Shown here one piece after another: positions 6,998 through 13,170 of a DNA stretch of 13,170 nt; position 1 is the first letter of the stretch; each line of letters starts with the position of its first letter. Location of the stretch: assembly GCA_011391185.1 (NCBI GenBank), contig JAABRB010000060.1, forward strand, positions 1-13,170. Reading direction: 5' to 3'. The notes beneath the pieces are model-generated. The model was not told the origin of the DNA, did not search any database, and worked only from the letters and a program-made list of their open reading frames with translations. The translations under genes were made by a program, and so were the position numbers. This DNA is from Betaproteobacteria bacterium (GTDB lineage Bacteria > Pseudomonadota > Gammaproteobacteria > Burkholderiales > SG8-39).

Positions 6998-8353
6998 ATG
7001 GCAAAGGCCCGGTCGATCTACGCCTGCACCGAGTGCGGCGGACAGTCCACCAAGTGGCAGGGGCAATGCCCGCATTGCGAGAGCTGGAACACGCTGGTGG
7101 AGAGCGTTGCCGAGCCGGCGTCCCGCCATCGGGCGGGCAGCGCATCGCAGGCGGGTGCATTGACGCCGCTCGCGGAAGTCCGCGCCCGCGAGGCGCCGCG
7201 CATGGAAACCGGTGTCGGCGAACTCGACCGCGCACTCGGCGGCGGACTGGTGCGCGGGCAAGTTGCCCTGATCGGCGGCGACCCGGGCATCGGAAAATCC
7301 ACGCTGCTGCTGCAGGCGCTCGCCGCGATGGGCGGGACGCGCAACGTCGTGTACGTGAGCGGCGAGGAATCCGCCGAGCAGGTGGCGCTGCGCGCGACGC
7401 GGCTGCAGCTCGATTCGGAAGGCGTGCGGCTGCTTGCCGAGACGAACCTGGAGCGTATCGCGGCGACGCTCTCCGAGGCGCGCCCCGACGTCGCGGTCAT
7501 CGACTCGATCCAGACGGTGTACTCCGATGCGCTGCAGTCCGCACCGGGGTCGGTGGCCCAGGTGCGCGAGTGCGCGGCGCAGCTCACGCGGCTCGCGAAA
7601 GCGCAATCGATCGCGCTCATCTTCGTCGGCCACGTGACGAAGGAGGGCGCAATCGCCGGACCGCGCGTCCTGGAGCACATCGTCGACACGGTGCTCTACT
7701 TCGAGGGCGACCCTCAATCGAGCTTCCGGCTCGTGCGGGCGTTCAAGAACCGGTTCGGACCGGTGAACGAGCTGGGCGTCTTTGCGATGACCGAGCGGGG
7801 CCTGCGCGGCGTGTCGAATCCCTCGGCGCTCTTCCTGTCCGAGCACCGGGAGGATGTCCCGGGCTCCTGCATCCTCGTCACGAACGAAGGGACGCGGCCG
7901 CTGCTCGTCGAGCTGCAGGCGCTGGTGGACGGCGCGCACGGGATGATGCCGAAGCGCCTCGCGCAGGGGCTCGACGCGAGCCGGCTGGCCATGCTGCTCG
8001 CCGTTCTGCATCGGCATGCCGGCGTCGCATGCCACGATCAGGACGTGTTCGTGAATGCCGTCGGCGGCGTGCGCATCGGCGAGCCGGCCGCCGATCTCGC
8101 CATCGCGCTGGCGATCGTTTCATCGCTCACCAACCGGGCGCTGCCCGGCAAGCTGGTGGTGTTCGGCGAGCTCGGTCTGGCCGGCGAAGTCCGGCCTGCG
8201 CCGCGCGGTCAGGAGCGTCTGCGCGAGGCGGCAAAGCTCGGCTTCACGCGCGCGCTGATCCCGCGTGCAAACGTACCGCGCCAGCCGATTGCCGGAATCG
8301 AGATTGTGGCAGTCGATCGGCTAGCCGAGGCGTTGCGTCACATCGTTGGATGA
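6998..8353 (+). CDS. radA: DNA repair protein RadA (branch-migration ATPase)
   Basis: RadA is a RecA-like ATPase (also called Sms) that helps process recombination intermediates by branch migration. Its 451 residues show the full architecture. The N-terminal zinc finger is CTEC (C10, C13) and CPHC (C24, C27). The RecA-type core has Walker A GDPGIGKS (94-101, K100), Walker B-like VAVIDSIQT (165-173) and the RadA-specific KNRFG (250-254). The C-terminal Lon-protease-like domain (about 290-451) includes QDVFVNAVGGVRI and GELGLAGEVRP; in RadA this domain is structural and has lost protease function. The ATG lies 3 bases after the alr stop, with only a weak upstream ribosome site, consistent with translational coupling. 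The last 16 bases overlap the 3' end of hpnE on the other strand. Nothing is missing or truncated. Confidence 0.97.
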   Translation: MAKARSIYACTECGGQSTKWQGQCPHCESWNTLVESVAEPASRHRAGSASQAGALTPLAEVRAREAPRMETGVGELDRALGGGLVRGQVALIGGDPGIGKSTLLLQALAAMGGTRNVVYVSGEESAEQVALRATRLQLDSEGVRLLAETNLERIAATLSEARPDVAVIDSIQTVYSDALQSAPGSVAQVRECAAQLTRLAKAQSIALIFVGHVTKEGAIAGPRVLEHIVDTVLYFEGDPQSSFRLVRAFKNRFGPVNELGVFAMTERGLRGVSNPSALFLSEHREDVPGSCILVTNEGTRPLLVELQALVDGAHGMMPKRLAQGLDASRLAMLLAVLHRHAGVACHDQDVFVNAVGGVRIGEPAADLAIALAIVSSLTNRALPGKLVVFGELGLAGEVRPAPRGQERLREAAKLGFTRALIPRANVPRQPIAGIEIVAVDRLAEALRHIVG

Positions 8354-9642
8354 AAAGGGCGTAGCGCGAGCGCGAGTCGCGCGGCGGTGACGCCGCTACG
8401 CACCGCCCCCTCGAGCGTGGCGGGATAGTCGCTGGCGGTGTAATCGCCGGCCAGAAAGAGGCCGGTCACGCCGGTTTCGTTGCCGGGGCGCTCGAGGCGC
8501 GGCACGCAGCTGAACGTCGCGCGACGCTCCGCGATCACACGCGACCATGCAGGCGCAGGCAGATTCGGCACGACGCGCGACAGTTCGCGATGTGCCGTCG
8601 CGGCGAACGCACCGTGCACGAGCTCCTCGTGCTCGCCGCGTGCGCTGACGACCGCAGCGATCAGACCCTTCGGGCCGCCGAGGGCGCCGCGATCGAAGGC
8701 CCATTGCAGCAGGCCCTCGCGGAGCCCGAGCATCGGCCCTGGCAGCACGACGTTCGCCGCATACTGGAGATAGCAGGTGTAGATCGGCTCGTACGTCAGC
8801 TGCTCGAGGATCGTGCGCGTCTCGGGGATCAGTCCGCTCGCTTCGAGGAGCCGCGCGGTGTGCTGCGGCGCGCACGCCAGGATCACCGTGTCGTACTGCC
8901 CGGCGCCGACCGCCAATCCATCGGAAGTCGGAGAAATCGCGCTCACGCGCTCCCCGAGCATGACGCGTCCGCCACGAGCCTCGACATAGCGCGCGGCCGG
9001 TTCGGGGAACAGCGCGGACAGATCGGTTCGCGGCAGGAGCAGATCGCTCGCCGCGCGGTCAGCACCCAGGCTGTCGCGCAGAACGTTGAGGAATACCTGC
9101 GCGGATGCCGCGGCCAGCGGTGTGTTGAGTGCCGCGACGCAAAGGGGCTCCCACAGAAGTTCCGTGGGTGCGCCGAGCTGCCGGTGCCCGGCAAGCAATT
9201 CAGGGACGGGCACGTCGGTCGCGATCTGATAGTCGCGTGCGCGCATCGTCCGCATGAATCGCACGATGCTCAGACGGGCGGCAAGCGTGAGTCCGCGGGC
9301 GCACAGCAGCCCGATCGCAACGTGTAGCGGTGCGGGTATCCGCGGAGTGCTGAGCCGGAAGCGGCCCGCGATCTCGAGCGCGAGTGGCATGCGCAGCAAT
9401 ACGGCCGCGGGTTCGACGCCGACATCGCGCAGGACGCGCAGCGTCTCGCGGTAGGCGCCGATCAGGATGTGCTGGCCGTTATCGAGTTCGATCCCGTCGA
9501 GCACGGTGCGGCGCGCCCGGCCGCCCAGGGTCTGCCCCGCCTCGTAAACGGTGGGTGTGGCGCCGGCTTGCGCGAGCGTGACGGCGGCGGCCATCCCCGC
9601 CCAGCCGCCGCCGATGACCGCCGCGCGGACAGCGCGAGTCAC
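8338..9642 (-). CDS. hpnE: Hydroxysqualene dehydroxylase HpnE
   Basis: HpnE is an FAD-dependent amine-oxidase-like enzyme that reduces hydroxysqualene to squalene, the last step of the HpnCDE route. The 434 residues open with a dinucleotide-binding fold (VIGGGWAGMAAAVTLA, glycines 11-13 and 16), the acidic E34 after the second strand, and GGRAR (40-44). DNGQHILIGAYRETL (54-68) is typical of HpnE and separates it from the related carotenoid desaturases. The C-terminal FAD motif is LAGDYT (397-402) followed by YPATLEGAVRSG. The start is a GTG whose GTGA overlaps the hpnD stop codon by four bases, so it should be translated by coupling. It is the last gene of hpnC-hpnD-hpnE. The alternative name, squalene-associated FAD-dependent desaturase, refers to the same family. 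Confidence 0.94.
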   Translation of the reverse strand: MTRAVRAAVIGGGWAGMAAAVTLAQAGATPTVYEAGQTLGGRARRTVLDGIELDNGQHILIGAYRETLRVLRDVGVEPAAVLLRMPLALEIAGRFRLSTPRIPAPLHVAIGLLCARGLTLAARLSIVRFMRTMRARDYQIATDVPVPELLAGHRQLGAPTELLWEPLCVAALNTPLAAASAQVFLNVLRDSLGADRAASDLLLPRTDLSALFPEPAARYVEARGGRVMLGERVSAISPTSDGLAVGAGQYDTVILACAPQHTARLLEASGLIPETRTILEQLTYEPIYTCYLQYAANVVLPGPMLGLREGLLQWAFDRGALGGPKGLIAAVVSARGEHEELVHGAFAATAHRELSRVVPNLPAPAWSRVIAERRATFSCVPRLERPGNETGVTGLFLAGDYTASDYPATLEGAVRSGVTAARLALALRPFHPTM

Positions 9643-10472
9643 GCGGCGACCCAGGTGCGCCAGGCGATCCAGAGCTTCCGGACAGGCGTCAGAGTCGTGC
9701 GGTGCGAAAGCACGCGGCAGCCGTCGCGCCGGATCTCTTCCAGTAGCGTGCGGTAGATGGCGGCCATCATCAGCCCCGGTCGCTGTGCGCGGCGGTCCTC
9801 GGCCGGCAGCAGGCCGATCGCATCGTCGTAGAACTGCCGCGCGCGGTCGATCTGAAACCGCATGAGATCGGCGAACGCCTCGGTCTGGCGCAGCCCGAGG
9901 ACGTCGGCCGCGGGAACGCGGAATCGCGCGAGCTCGTCCGCAGGAATGTAGAGGCGGCCCTTGCGCGCGTCCTCACCCACGTCGCGAACAATGTTCGTGA
10001 GCTGGAATGCGGCGCCGAGCCGCTCGGCATACTCGAGTGTTTGTGGATTTCGATAGCCGAAAATGCCCGCGGCGAGCAGCCCCACCACTCCGGCGACGCG
10101 ATGGATGTACTGCCTGAGTGCCGCGAAGTCGGGGAACCGTACTGCCGCGAGATCCATTTCCATGCCGTCCAGGATGTCGTTCAGCAGCGCCTCGCGAATC
10201 CCGAACGGCTCGATATGCGGCGCGAGCGCCTGCGTGACGGGGTGCTGCGGGTGGCCGGCATAGAGGCCACCGATCTCGGTGCGCCACCACGCCAGCTTGG
10301 TGCGCGCGAGGGCCGGATCGGAGCACTCGTCGACGACATCGTCCACTTCGCGACAGAACGCGTAGAGCGCCGTGATCGCTCGCCGGCGCTCCCTGGGCAG
10401 GAAGAGGAACGAGTAGTAGAAGCTCGATCCGCTCTGCGTGGCCTGCTGCTGGCAATAGTCGTCGGGGGTCAT
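9639..10472 (-). CDS. hpnD: Presqualene diphosphate synthase HpnD
   Basis: HpnD condenses two farnesyl diphosphates to presqualene diphosphate, the first committed step to squalene. From the ATG at 10472 the protein has 277 residues and begins MTPDDYCQQQATQSG, the usual HpnD N-terminus. An ATG nine codons upstream (10499) is in frame but has no ribosome site, while GAGG lies 7 bases before 10472. The two metal-binding aspartate motifs of trans-isoprenyl synthases are present: REVDDVVDE (41-49) and RDVGEDARKGRLYIP (163-177). Substrate-side FYYSFLFLP (18-26) and the FQLTNIVRD helix are also seen. It lies 34 bases after hpnC and shares a GTGA overlap with hpnE. Phytoene synthase is the main alternative within the family, but the hpnC and hpnE neighbours settle the assignment. 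Confidence 0.95.
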   Translation of the reverse strand: MTPDDYCQQQATQSGSSFYYSFLFLPRERRRAITALYAFCREVDDVVDECSDPALARTKLAWWRTEIGGLYAGHPQHPVTQALAPHIEPFGIREALLNDILDGMEMDLAAVRFPDFAALRQYIHRVAGVVGLLAAGIFGYRNPQTLEYAERLGAAFQLTNIVRDVGEDARKGRLYIPADELARFRVPAADVLGLRQTEAFADLMRFQIDRARQFYDDAIGLLPAEDRRAQRPGLMMAAIYRTLLEEIRRDGCRVLSHRTTLTPVRKLWIAWRTWVAA

Positions 10473-10479
10473 GGAGCTG

Positions 10480-10483
10480 CCTC
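10480..10483 (-). promoter_or_regulatory. Ribosome binding site that decides the hpnD start
   Basis: GAGG on the minus strand lies 7 bases before the ATG at 10472. Nothing comparable precedes the in-frame ATG at 10499, so the shorter hpnD product is preferred. Confidence 0.55.
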
Positions 10484-10506
10484 GGCGCGCATTCTTCATT
10501 CGGTTG

Positions 10507-11316
10507 CTACATCCGTGCTGCGCGCCATGCGAGCAGCGCCCAATCGGCAGAACGAAGCACCGGCCGGTGGCGAAACATGTCGCCGTGCGCGATGTCCAGC
10601 TTCTCGAGGATGCGCAACCCGCCCTGGATGATCATTCTCATTTCGAGCCCGATTCGGCCGGGCAGGGCTTTTGCCAGGGGCGCGCCGGATTCTAGCATCG
10701 CGCGCGTCCGGTCGACCTGAAAGGCGAGCAGGTTGCGCCACGCGGGCCCGGCCTCGCGCGCGGCGATATCGCGCTCCGCGACGCCGAAGCGCGCCATCTC
10801 GTCCTCCGGCATGTAAACGCGGCCCTTGCGATGGTCGAGCTCGACGTCCTGCCAGAAGTTCGCGAGCTGCAGTCCGGTGCAGATTGCGTCGGAATGGCGG
10901 AGATTTTCCGGCGTCGCGGCCTGGAACAGATGAAGCATCAAGGCTCCCACGGGGTTCGCCGACCGTTCGCAGTAGGTCAGCACCTCCTCGAAGTTCGCGT
11001 ACCGGCCTTTCACCACGTCCTGCGAGAATGCGTCGAGCAGCGCAAAGAACGGATCGAGCGGCAGGCTGAATTCCGCAGCCGTCGCGGCGACAGCCTCGAA
11101 GAGCGGTGTGGCCGGACTTGCCCCCGTCCGGATCCGCTGCAGTTCGGCCCGATAGCACTCGAGGGCGGCCAGCCGCTCCGCCGGGGGCGCATCGCCTTCG
11201 TCCGCGAAGTCGTCCGCGCTGCGCGCGAACGCGTAGATCACCTCGACCGGCCGGCGCAGCCGCGCCGGCAAGAGCCGGGACGCCACCGGGAAATTCTCGT
11301 AGTGACCGACCGCCAT
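10507..11316 (-). CDS. hpnC: Hydroxysqualene synthase HpnC
   Basis: HpnC converts presqualene diphosphate to hydroxysqualene, which HpnE then reduces. The 269 residues begin MAVGHYENFPVASRLLP, a hallmark of HpnC, followed by IYAFARSADDFADEGD with the first aspartate cluster (D35, D36, D39). The second cluster is FWQDVELDHRKGRVYMPEDE (154-173; D157, D161). Helices containing DAFSQDVVKGRY (95-106) and GALMLHLF (124-131) belong to the squalene/phytoene synthase fold. It is the first gene of the hpnCDE unit and diverges from the tRNA-Leu. The ribosome site is weak (GAGG about 14 bases before the ATG). Its promoter must lie in the gap of roughly 90 bases shared with the tRNA promoter, where only a poor minus-strand match exists (TTGTAT, 17 bases, TGTAAG). 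Confidence 0.95.
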   Translation of the reverse strand: MAVGHYENFPVASRLLPARLRRPVEVIYAFARSADDFADEGDAPPAERLAALECYRAELQRIRTGASPATPLFEAVAATAAEFSLPLDPFFALLDAFSQDVVKGRYANFEEVLTYCERSANPVGALMLHLFQAATPENLRHSDAICTGLQLANFWQDVELDHRKGRVYMPEDEMARFGVAERDIAAREAGPAWRNLLAFQVDRTRAMLESGAPLAKALPGRIGLEMRMIIQGGLRILEKLDIAHGDMFRHRPVLRSADWALLAWRAARM

Positions 11317-11354
11317 CGGGATGGAAATACCTCAGGGAATCAGAGGGTTTACGG

Positions 11355-11384
11355 CTTACAGTCTAGCAGCCGGTGAGATACAAT
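11355..11384 (+). promoter_or_regulatory. Promoter candidate for tRNA-Leu and tig
   Basis: CTTACA (11355-11360) and TACAAT (11379-11384), 18 bases apart, match the housekeeping -35 and -10 boxes at 4/6 and 5/6 positions. Transcription would begin near 11391, about 20 bases before the mature 5' end of the tRNA, a normal distance for a bacterial tRNA gene. Confidence 0.55.
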
Positions 11385-11396
11385 CCGAGCTTTCGC

Positions 11397-11424
11397 GCGA
11401 AGGTGGCGGAGCGAAGGTGGCGGA
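11397..11424 (+). repeat. Tandem 14-base duplication covering the 5' end of tRNA-Leu
   Basis: The 14 bases GCGAAGGTGGCGGA occur twice back to back, at 11397-11410 and 11411-11424. The second copy is the real 5' end of the tRNA: the 5' acceptor strand, the two linker bases and the start of the D arm. The first copy lies in the 5' leader of the precursor. A 10-base palindrome TTCGCGCGAA (11392-11401) overlaps the start of the first copy. Confidence 0.95.
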
Positions 11425-11492
11425 ATGGGTAGACGCACTAGGTTTAGGTCCTAGCGCCGCGAGGCATGGGGGTTCGAGTCCCTTCCTTCGCA
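11411..11492 (+). tRNA. tRNA-Leu, anticodon UAG
   Basis: The sequence folds as a type II (long variable arm) tRNA. The acceptor is GCGAAGG (11411-11417) paired with CCTTCGC (11485-11491), with A at 11492 as discriminator base. The D arm is GCG...CGC. The anticodon stem CTAGG/CCTAG encloses loop TTTAGGT, with anticodon TAG at 11445-11447. The variable arm has stem GCC/GGC. The T stem GGGGG/CCCTT (two G-U pairs) encloses TTCGAGT. It closely resembles the E. coli UAG leucine tRNA. The bases after the discriminator are CA, not CCA, so the CCA end is not encoded. It reads CUA and neighbouring leucine codons. Confidence 0.96.
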
Positions 11493-11535
11493 CATGAACG
11501 AGGACGAGGATTCAGCGGGGAATCGAGACTAACTG

Positions 11536-12840
11536 ATGCAGAACACGATTGAAAATCTGAGCGGGCTGGAACGCCGGCTCACCATGGTAGTACCGGTCGC
11601 GGAGATCGACCGGCAGGTCGACGAGCGCCTGAAAAAGATCGCCCGCACCGTGCGCATGGCCGGGTTTCGGCCGGGCAAGGTGCCTCTGAAAGTCGTGGCG
11701 AAGCAGTACGGGCCGCAGATTCGCTCCGAGGTGGTCGGCGATGCCATAGACAAGGCGTTCACCACTGCCGTGCAGGGACAGAACCTGCGCGTGGCGGGCA
11801 ATCCGCGCATCGAGCACAAGGACGATCCGACAGAGGGCAATCTCGAGTTCAGCGCGACGTTCGAAATCTATCCGGAAGTTGCGCTCGGCGACCTGGGCGC
11901 CATGCGAATCCAGCGACCCGTGCGGACAGTGGACGAAGCCGAGGTGGACAAGACCCTCGAGGCGCTCCGCGGTCAGCGCAAGCGCTACGAGGCGGTCGAG
12001 GCGGTCAGCGCGGCGGGCGATCGCGCGACCATCGATTTCGCGGGCACCATCGACGGCCAACCGTTCGCCGGTGGCAAGGGCGAGGACGTCGCGTTCGTGC
12101 TGGGCGAGGGACGCATGCTGGCCGACTTCGAGTCCGGCGTCACCGGCATGAAGGTGGGCGAATCGAAGACCATCACGGTGAAATTCCCGGACGACTACCA
12201 CGGCAAGGAGGTCGCCGGCAAAGCGGCGGTCTTCGAGATCAAGGTGAAAAAAGTCGAGCAGGGCAAGCTCCCCGACGTCGACGCGGAATTCGCGAAATCG
12301 CTCGGCGTGGCGGACGGGGACATCGCCAGGATGCGCGCCGAGATAAAATCGAACGTCGAGCGCGAGGTCAAGCAGCGGCTCGGCGCCCGGCTGAAGAACC
12401 AGGTCATGCAGGCGCTGCTCGATGCGACGCAGGTCGATTTGCCGAAAAGTCTCGTCGATATGGAAGTGCAACGGCTGGTGGGCAGCGCTTCCGAGGATCT
12501 GAAGGCGCGCGGGCTCAAGCTCGAGGACATGCCGATCGGCCCGCAGGTATTCGAGGAACAGGCGCGGCGCAGGGTCTCGCTTGGGCTCATCATGGGGGAG
12601 TGCATCAGGAAGCACGATCTCGGTGCGAAGCCGCAGCAGGTGCGGGCACTCGTGGAAGAGCAGGCCGAGAGCTATGAGCAGCCCAGCGAGGTGGTAAAAT
12701 GGTTTTATTCTCAGCCGGAGCGGCTCGCCGAGTTCGAGGGGCTTGCCGTCGAGCAGAACGTGCTTGATTGGGTGCTGGCGCAGGCGAAAGTCGAGGACGC
12801 GACCGTGGAGTTCGACGAGCTGATGGGTGGAAAATCATGA
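11536..12840 (+). CDS. tig: Trigger factor (ribosome-associated chaperone and prolyl isomerase)
   Basis: Trigger factor binds the ribosome exit tunnel and shields nascent chains. The 434 residues are a normal full length. The ribosome-binding domain (1 to about 115) contains the signature GFRPGKVP (43-50). The FKBP-like prolyl isomerase domain (about 155-245) has [25 protein letters not shown] and GVTGMKVGE. The rest (about 115-150 and 246-434) is the helical chaperone body, including [15 protein letters not shown] near the end. The ATG at 11536 fits the usual N-terminus; the ribosome site is weak (GAG 8 bases upstream). It starts 43 bases after the tRNA with no terminator between, so it is probably transcribed from the tRNA promoter. 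The stop codon overlaps the clpP start as ATGA. Confidence 0.97.
   Translation: MQNTIENLSGLERRLTMVVPVAEIDRQVDERLKKIARTVRMAGFRPGKVPLKVVAKQYGPQIRSEVVGDAIDKAFTTAVQGQNLRVAGNPRIEHKDDPTEGNLEFSATFEIYPEVALGDLGAMRIQRPVRTVDEAEVDKTLEALRGQRKRYEAVEAVSAAGDRATIDFAGTIDGQPFAGGKGEDVAFVLGEGRMLADFESGVTGMKVGESKTITVKFPDDYHGKEVAGKAAVFEIKVKKVEQGKLPDVDAEFAKSLGVADGDIARMRAEIKSNVEREVKQRLGARLKNQVMQALLDATQVDLPKSLVDMEVQRLVGSASEDLKARGLKLEDMPIGPQVFEEQARRRVSLGLIMGECIRKHDLGAKPQQVRALVEEQAESYEQPSEVVKWFYSQPERLAEFEGLAVEQNVLDWVLAQAKVEDATVEFDELMGGKS
12692..12700 (+). promoter_or_regulatory. Possible internal extended -10 promoter for clpP
   Basis: TGGTAAAAT inside tig matches TGnTATAAT at all but one position and lies in a short AT-rich island (12695-12708) of an otherwise GC-rich gene, about 140 bases upstream of the clpP ATG. 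No -35 box is seen. The same bases encode conserved trigger factor residues VKWFY, so the low GC may simply reflect Lys, Trp, Phe and Tyr codons. Confidence 0.25.
12825..12830 (+). promoter_or_regulatory. Ribosome binding site for clpP
   Basis: GGGTGG, within the last codons of tig, lies 6 bases before the ATG at 12837. It supports that start over the in-frame ATGs at 12867, 12873 and 12891. Confidence 0.45.
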
Positions 12841-13170
12841 ATGTATGGGATCCGCGCGCAGCGCACATGGCGATGACCGGCATCACCTCGATGGCGGGTT
12901 CCGGAGGACAGGACGCGCAGGGACTCGGCCTGATCCCGATGGTGATCGAGCAGAGCGGCCGGGGCGAGCGCGCCTACGACATCTATTCGCGCCTGCTCAA
13001 GGAGCGGGTGGTGTTCCTGGTGGGGCCGGTGACCGAGATGACCGCGAATCTCATCGTCGCGCAGCTCCTGTTCCTCGAATCGGAGAATCCCGACAAGGAC
13101 ATCTTCTTCTACATCAACTCGCCGGGCGGGCTGGTCTCCGCGGGGCTCGCGGTCTACGACACGATGCAGT
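12837..13170 (+). CDS. clpP: ATP-dependent Clp protease proteolytic subunit, N-terminal part (cut by window end)
   Basis: The first 111 codons of ClpP, the serine protease core that partners ClpX or ClpA. After a variable N-terminal segment of about 35 residues comes [19 protein letters not shown], then [34 protein letters not shown] and INSPGG, with VYDTMQ at the window edge. These are the canonical first half of ClpP. The catalytic serine and histidine lie beyond the window, so activity cannot be verified. The start is the ATG of an ATGA overlap with tig, supported by GGGTGG upstream. The stretch before the conserved core is somewhat longer than in E. coli ClpP and may be a removed propeptide. 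A start at 12867, 12873 or 12891 would shorten it. clpX would be expected next. Confidence 0.96.
   Translation, partial: MNVWDPRAAHMAMTGITSMAGSGGQDAQGLGLIPMVIEQSGRGERAYDIYSRLLKERVVFLVGPVTEMTANLIVAQLLFLESENPDKDIFFYINSPGGLVSAGLAVYDTMQ

Noticed and set aside
6535..8364. 609-codon plus-strand frame across alr and radA
   Set aside because: Composition is dominated by Arg, Ala and Gly with no domain; the other frame carries complete Alr and RadA motifs.
11397..11492. tRNA-Leu as an integration site of a genomic island
   Set aside because: The duplicated piece is the 5' end, whereas integrases usually duplicate the 3' end. No integrase is nearby and housekeeping genes flank both sides.
11494..11532. 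Twelve-codon ORF (MNEDEDSAGNRD) between tRNA-Leu and tig, as a leader peptide
   Set aside because: Its ribosome binding site would have to lie within the tRNA, there is no Shine-Dalgarno, and 12 open codons arise easily by chance. Its stop 3 bases before the tig ATG is noted only as a curiosity.

Overview
This is ordinary chromosomal sequence from a GC-rich (roughly two thirds G+C by eye) Gram-negative bacterium, densely packed with housekeeping genes. I think it is a betaproteobacterium of the Burkholderiales/Nitrosomonadales kind. The reasons are the alr-radA pair, the tRNA-Leu / tig / clpP order, the LplT transporter, the hpnCDE squalene genes and the style of the LysR regulator. The phylum-level call is fairly firm; the family cannot be named from this window. 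I see no phage, insertion sequence, CRISPR array, toxin-antitoxin pair or defence island.

Layout, left to right. (1) 1-1722, plus strand: the 3' end of a lemA gene, then two TPM-domain envelope proteins, one secreted or anchored with a glycine-rich tail and one short. They form a LemA-TPM-TPM cassette. (2) 1749-3080, minus strand: the lysophospholipid transporter lplT, convergent with the cassette. (3) 3081-3369: a 289-base divergent intergenic region with a GC palindrome and one doubtful small ORF. (4) 3370-4272, plus strand: a LysR-type regulator. (5) 4445-8353, plus strand: a five-fold-repeat membrane protein of the MscS-associated 'TM helix' kind, preceded by an extended -10 promoter and a strong ribosome binding site. 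It is followed closely by alanine racemase (alr) and radA. (6) 8338-11316, minus strand: hpnC-hpnD-hpnE, which convert farnesyl diphosphate to squalene through presqualene diphosphate and hydroxysqualene. hpnE overlaps the 3' end of radA tail to tail by 16 bases. (7) 11355-13170, plus strand: a promoter, tRNA-Leu(UAG), trigger factor (tig) and the start of clpP, cut by the window edge. tig and clpP overlap by ATGA, and no terminator is visible between the tRNA and tig.

How the genes work together: hpnCDE form a complete three-step squalene module, with no cyclase in view. tig and clpP form a protein folding and proteolysis unit. alr supplies D-alanine for peptidoglycan, and the cassette, lplT and the repeat membrane protein all concern the envelope. 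The most unusual items are a perfect 14-base tandem duplication of the 5' end of the tRNA-Leu gene, the approximately 90-residue five-fold repeat of the membrane protein, which lacks a recognisable MscS pore domain, and an AT-rich extended -10-like site inside tig just upstream of clpP. I found no convincing previously undescribed multi-gene system.
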